Assembly: GCF_030848805.1 (NCBI RefSeq)
Contig: NC_092358.1
Coordinates: 16,547,138-16,611,137 of the forward strand
Direction: 5' to 3'
Origin: Temnothorax longispinosus
Lineage: Eukaryota; Arthropoda; Insecta; Hymenoptera; Formicidae
DNA: 64,000 nt
Numbering within the stretch: position 1 is the stretch's first letter; each line of letters begins with the position of its first letter. A program made the position numbers and the translations under genes. Shown piece after piece: positions 59,502 through 64,000 of the stretch. Under the pieces are notes generated by a model that saw only the letters and a program-made list of their open reading frames with translations, was not told where the DNA came from and did no database searches.

Positions 59502-61015
59502 AAGCAGCTTCACCCCACTCCTCAGTAACGCTAGAGCGTGCGAGCGTCGGTCATTCCGTGGCAGTGCTTTGTGGCGGCTAACTAAATTATTTTGTTAGAA
59601 TAACGAATCATTTTATTGGCCCTGTAACAACACAAAAATTTTGATATATCTACAAAATTTTTGCTTCTTTAAAAAATAATTTTTCAGGTTGTTGAGACAA
59701 TTTCTTTTCTTAGTTCAAGTTACTTTCATTTTTAGTTTATATTTTCTTGTAATTTGTTATAAATATAAGCATTGGACGTTATCTATATTATTATATTTTT
59801 TGAGAAAATATAATAAAATCATTAACAATTGATGCAATACACGCACAATGTGCGTATTATATGCGCATTTATCGGGGTCTCAGTGATGCATATGCAGTTA
59901 CGCGAGAACTAGTGTCAGCCGTGCGCGTTGTCACGATCTTAAATTAGTAATAACTCGTGAACTGTTATTACTACGTCAGCAGTTGGTTAGGTTGAGAAAT
60001 ATTATAAACGCCGTTTCGTCAATTTTAATATCCGGATTACATGTATTATGGTATTATGGTATTCATGTTTTTCGTTTGAATCTTCTAATCAGCTTCGGGC
60101 GACTGCGGCCGAATACAAGTAACGTATTAAACTTTTGGAAAGAAAAGAGGTTTTCTGCGTATGATGTAAAATTAGTATTTTATCGTAAGAAATTACTGAT
60201 AATATAAATTGCAATGTTATCAGTATATCACGTACATATACATGTATGTATACGCTGACGGGTGTATGTGCAATATAGAGGAAGTGCAAGTGTGGTGGAA
60301 TATTCTAAGCCTTTCTTAAGAACACTTGAAAACTATTCAAGATAACTGAACTCAGTTTTCACTGACAATGAGTTGTAATGTCAAATTTTGTTCTAATGTG
60401 TTCCTAAAAATTTTTGTTTATCTATAGTATAAGTTTAAGGATGTTCTGATTATACAATCCCTGACAAAAGTTAGCTTTCAATAAGAAATTACTAAAATGA
60501 AGACTTTGCATGTACGTCAAACAACTCAAAATTGTTTATATGTTAGAAAGGATTACCGTTAACAGTTTGAGTATGGTTTTTTGACATTATTAGTATTGTC
60601 TAAACAATTAAAAAATAAAAAAATTTTAGCAAAAAGTTTTGAAACTTAAAATACAATGTCTATGATGTATGTTTATAAAAAACGTTTTAGAAACATCTCA
60701 CCGGTTTTATTTATATTTACCGCAAAAATGTTGGATCTCCATACGGGATAATGTTGATTTTACCAATTTTAAACTTAAACAATTCTTAAATCGTTTAGTA
60801 AATCACTTACAGAGTATTTTTAATTTAATTCAAAAGAAACATTTCAAAATTTCAGCCATTTCTGAATATATTTGAAATACCTCCAATACATCCTTAAAAT
60901 TGTTATAACTCAGCAACCCCGTTTAGATGGATTCGTTTCAACTTTTTCAGGAAGACTAAAAGAACAATCTCATTTATCGACTTCTTACTGTTTTGAAGAT
61001 ATAGCCAAAACATCC
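59502..61015. other. Non-coding, no gene seen
   Basis: Short frames only (59983-60207, 60669-60875, 60872-61120). None shows features. AT-rich. Confidence 0.45.
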
Positions 61016-61019
61016 TTAA

Positions 61020-61524
61020 GGGGATGCTGGAGCCGTCTGTATAACCGACAAAATTACCATTTTCTATGTTATCGACTAATATATCTGTCCTTGTATAGAC
61101 AAAGATATAGACAAGGATAGCACGCTACATTGCACGCACACATACGCACGATGCACATCGACATTATACTTTTATATTACGCTTCCAAATCTTGATTTGG
61201 AGGGTTTATCGATGTTTTTTTCTTGTTGTGCAATTCGGGGGAACTTGTTTTCGCGTTCGTACCAATGGTATATCTCTTATATGAAATACATTTTGTGACG
61301 AGCTGACAGCTCGCCGCAACTCGAGACGCCATATTGGGATAAAAGTAGGATAAGGAAATCTGTACTTCCGTAATTTTTTCTCGTTTTCTATATAAAATCG
61401 GAGTTCCCCCGAATCATTAATGTATGTACTGCAATTCTGGAGAAGGATTTTTAATTCTGTCAAATTAATACGACGCTACGTGCCGACAAAAAATGCCGGT
61501 AAAACAGACGGCTCCAGCATCCCC
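61020..61524. mobile_element. 505-bp TTAA-flanked non-autonomous element
   Basis: Perfect 21-bp ends, GGGGATGCTGGAGCCGTCTG and complement CAGACGGCTCCAGCATCCCC, flanked by TTAA (61016-61019, 61525-61528). The target site suggests piggyBac-type mobilisation, although the terminus differs from the CCCTTAAA group. The 85-codon minus frame inside has no recognised domain. Confidence 0.9.
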
Positions 61525-62605
61525 TTAATGTTATATCAATTTTCTCAAAGATAAATTTTGTGGAAGGATATAATGTGGAATAATATTATCTTATGATATG
61601 ACGTCTTTAAGACGTTCCGATTTAGGATATTGTACTCACTAGCATTCTCGGTAAAAAAGAAAATTCTTATGAGACTGATGGTATTTAAAAAGTTACTATT
61701 TGATTAACCTCCTCCGTTTGACATTTCAGGGAATTCGTATACGTATTATACACACAAACACATACACACATACACGCACGCGCACGCACGCACACGACCA
61801 TTAAAAAAAAATGCGATTTTTCTACATTTTAGAACATTCTGAACATTGTAAACTAAAAAAAAATTTTTTTACGAAAACGAATTAATAAGGTTTCTCTATG
61901 AGGAAGCAAAATAAGTAAACTTATTTACTCATTTTTATTTATGTAATAATTGCAAATAAAAATATTATTTATAAATTGTTGCTTCTATATATCTTAATGC
62001 ATGCAACAACTTATAAATAATAATTGTTTAATTTTTTAATCATTACTAATAAGGCGCATATCAATAAAGAATCTATAAAACGTTAAGTTAACGTCTATTA
62101 TTTATCTATCGAATCTCCATGACACATCTATAGTTATAATTTATATATAACGTCTAAAAGATATCTATGAATACGTCGAATAGAAGTATGAAACGTGGAA
62201 TTATACATAAATGTCTAGCAGACGTTTATAGAAAGTTATATAGAAATCTAATGGAGTATTCAAATCACCTATTAGAGGTTTTTGTTCTATGTAGATGGTG
62301 TCAACGAACAAAATTTGGTTTTTGTTTTATGTAAGAATAATTCCATTTTCATAGATATTCAAATGTAAATTAAAAAATTATTAATATTAATAAAATAAAT
62401 TTTTATTATGTTAATATTTGAAGTTATTATATCTCAGTTTTTATTTATAAAAAAGTAATTAAAGGAAAATATTCTACAACGCGTGACAATAAAATCGAAT
62501 AATAAAATCTCCACTATCGGTAAAATAGAATGTACAAACACGACAGAAGATAATTGTTCAGTTACCTTATTTTCCTCGAGTACCATATCACCTCAACAAA
62601 GTTAG
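61525..62605. other. Spacer with relic repeats
   Basis: Contains a half copy of mini-element family P (61596-61632, ATGACGTCTTTAAGACG...TTCCGATTTAGGA) and a CA/CG-rich microsatellite (61750-61797). It also contains the TTTTCTACATTTTAGAACAT...CTCTATGAGGAAGCAAA module (61805-61912) shared with 55231-55815. Otherwise AT-rich. Confidence 0.5.
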
Positions 62606-63095
62606 CCCCCCCAAGTGGATTATTGATATATTTTTTTTTACCAATCGTTTGGTGGTTGATTGGTAGTATTTGGTACCGTATTCAAAACGTTCGGTAGTTT
62701 CTCGTTTTCCTAGGAAATCAAAAACAAATTTTTCATCTTCTTTTAGCCCCCCCACTTTGACTGTGGTAGTTTTTTTTTTTAATCGATTGGCGATTGATTG
62801 GCAATGTTTGGTACCGCATTAAAAACTTTTGGTGGTTGCGCGTCTCTTTAGAAAATCGAAAAAACATTGATCTTTTCTTAGCCCCCCCACTTTGACTGTG
62901 GTAGTTTTTTTTTTTAAATCGATTGGCGATTGATTGGCAATGTTTGGTACCGCATTGAAACCTTTTGGTAGTTTCGCGTTTTAAAAAGAAAGAATTAATT
63001 GTCAACAAATTTTTAACTTTTTTTAGCGCCTACACTTCGACTGTTGGGAATTTTAAATTCTTTTTTTACCAATCGTTTAGTGGTTGATTGGTAAT
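62606..63095. repeat. About 140-bp tandem repeat entering an assembly gap
   Basis: Units begin at the C-run: AGCCCCCCCAAGTGG (62606), AGCCCCCCCACTTTGACTGT (62747 and 62882) and a diverged AGCGCCTACACTTCGACTGT (63026), spacing 135-144 bp. Each unit carries a T-run, then GATTGGCAATGTTTGGTACC or a variant. The open minus frame 63008-62733 is a by-product of the repeat. Confidence 0.85.
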
Positions 63096-63595
63096 NNNNN
63101 NNNNNNNNNNNNNNNNNNNNNNNNNNNNNNNNNNNNNNNNNNNNNNNNNNNNNNNNNNNNNNNNNNNNNNNNNNNNNNNNNNNNNNNNNNNNNNNNNNNN
63201 NNNNNNNNNNNNNNNNNNNNNNNNNNNNNNNNNNNNNNNNNNNNNNNNNNNNNNNNNNNNNNNNNNNNNNNNNNNNNNNNNNNNNNNNNNNNNNNNNNNN
63301 NNNNNNNNNNNNNNNNNNNNNNNNNNNNNNNNNNNNNNNNNNNNNNNNNNNNNNNNNNNNNNNNNNNNNNNNNNNNNNNNNNNNNNNNNNNNNNNNNNNN
63401 NNNNNNNNNNNNNNNNNNNNNNNNNNNNNNNNNNNNNNNNNNNNNNNNNNNNNNNNNNNNNNNNNNNNNNNNNNNNNNNNNNNNNNNNNNNNNNNNNNNN
63501 NNNNNNNNNNNNNNNNNNNNNNNNNNNNNNNNNNNNNNNNNNNNNNNNNNNNNNNNNNNNNNNNNNNNNNNNNNNNNNNNNNNNNNNNNNNNNNN
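63096..63595. other. Assembly gap (500 N)
   Basis: A run of exactly 500 N, a conventional placeholder. True length unknown. It begins inside the tandem repeat, which probably caused the break. Confidence 0.99.
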
Positions 63596-64000
63596 AGGGC
63601 ATTGCAAACAAGAAAATAGTTTTCCTATCTCATATCCAAGAACATTTTGCATTGGAAAAATTACAATACTGTCATTGCTTAATTTTTTAATAACAGTGGA
63701 CGGTTGCTGGTCTAAAAATAAATTAAGATATAAATATATTTCTCACATAATTAAAGTAAAGTAAAGAAATTAGCTTACTTGTAACAATAACAGTTTTGAG
63801 GTAAGCCTTAAACTTTTCCGAAATTATTTCAAAAATTCTTTGTACGTTTGATATATTTTGTAATTTATTAGTCAAATGCACAATAAGCACTTCACCAGTT
63901 AGATTTTGTGTTAATTTTTTAAAATCAATCTTTGTCACCTCATTCGAATCTGAAAGAAAATTAAGGATGTGAAGTCAGCATATATTTTTTAAACAATATA
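63596..64000. other. AT-rich sequence after the gap
   Basis: Nothing recognised. The 71-codon minus frame 63938-63723 has no features. Confidence 0.5.

Overview
This window looks like a gene-poor, AT-rich stretch of an insect nuclear genome, most likely a hymenopteran and probably an ant. The evidence is a CYP9-type cytochrome P450, spliced genes with GT-AG introns, very long (GA)n/(CT)n microsatellites, many small non-coding DNA transposons, and a 500-base run of N (63096-63595) marking an assembly gap. The organism call is inference. Most of the open reading frames in the window are chance, low-complexity or transposon-derived; only two genes can be defended.

Region 1 (about 2.6-11.7 kb, minus strand) holds a multi-exon gene for a secreted, basic, propeptide-like protein. 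Three coding exons (11669-11372, 4621-4323, 3545-3327) join in frame at strong splice sites. The first encodes a signal peptide and two dibasic Lys-Arg sites. The last exon (from 2883) has a good acceptor, but its reading frame is unresolved. A possible far-upstream first exon (46005-45958) is phase-compatible. The introns are filled with transposable-element debris, including a degraded transposon protein (7744-8298) and a cluster of GAGTGA/TCACTC palindromes.

Region 2 (11.7-56 kb) has no gene I can defend. It is a mosaic of nested repeats: TA-flanked inverted-repeat elements (12490-13438, 18085-19320, 24113-25014, 37085-38019, 49767-50930); TTAA-flanked piggyBac-like elements (25826-27125, 54875-55226); foldback MITEs; a head-to-tail array of four Helitron-like units (20139-21266); a Helitron 3' end with 134-bp repeats (47436-48115); a tRNA-like SINE (16617-16760); and a hammerhead-like motif of the Penelope type (22050-22082). 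The most unusual object is 49767-50930. It is a TA-flanked inverted-repeat element carrying a piece of 28S rRNA gene, and that piece is itself interrupted exactly at the R2 retrotransposon target site by a 708-bp insert.

Region 3 (56-64 kb) contains the one intact, intronless gene, a CYP9-like P450 (57064-58599, plus strand). Beyond it are further foldback elements and a roughly 140-bp tandem repeat that runs into the assembly gap. The two genes show no functional link. The window is best read as intergenic and intronic space shaped by transposons.
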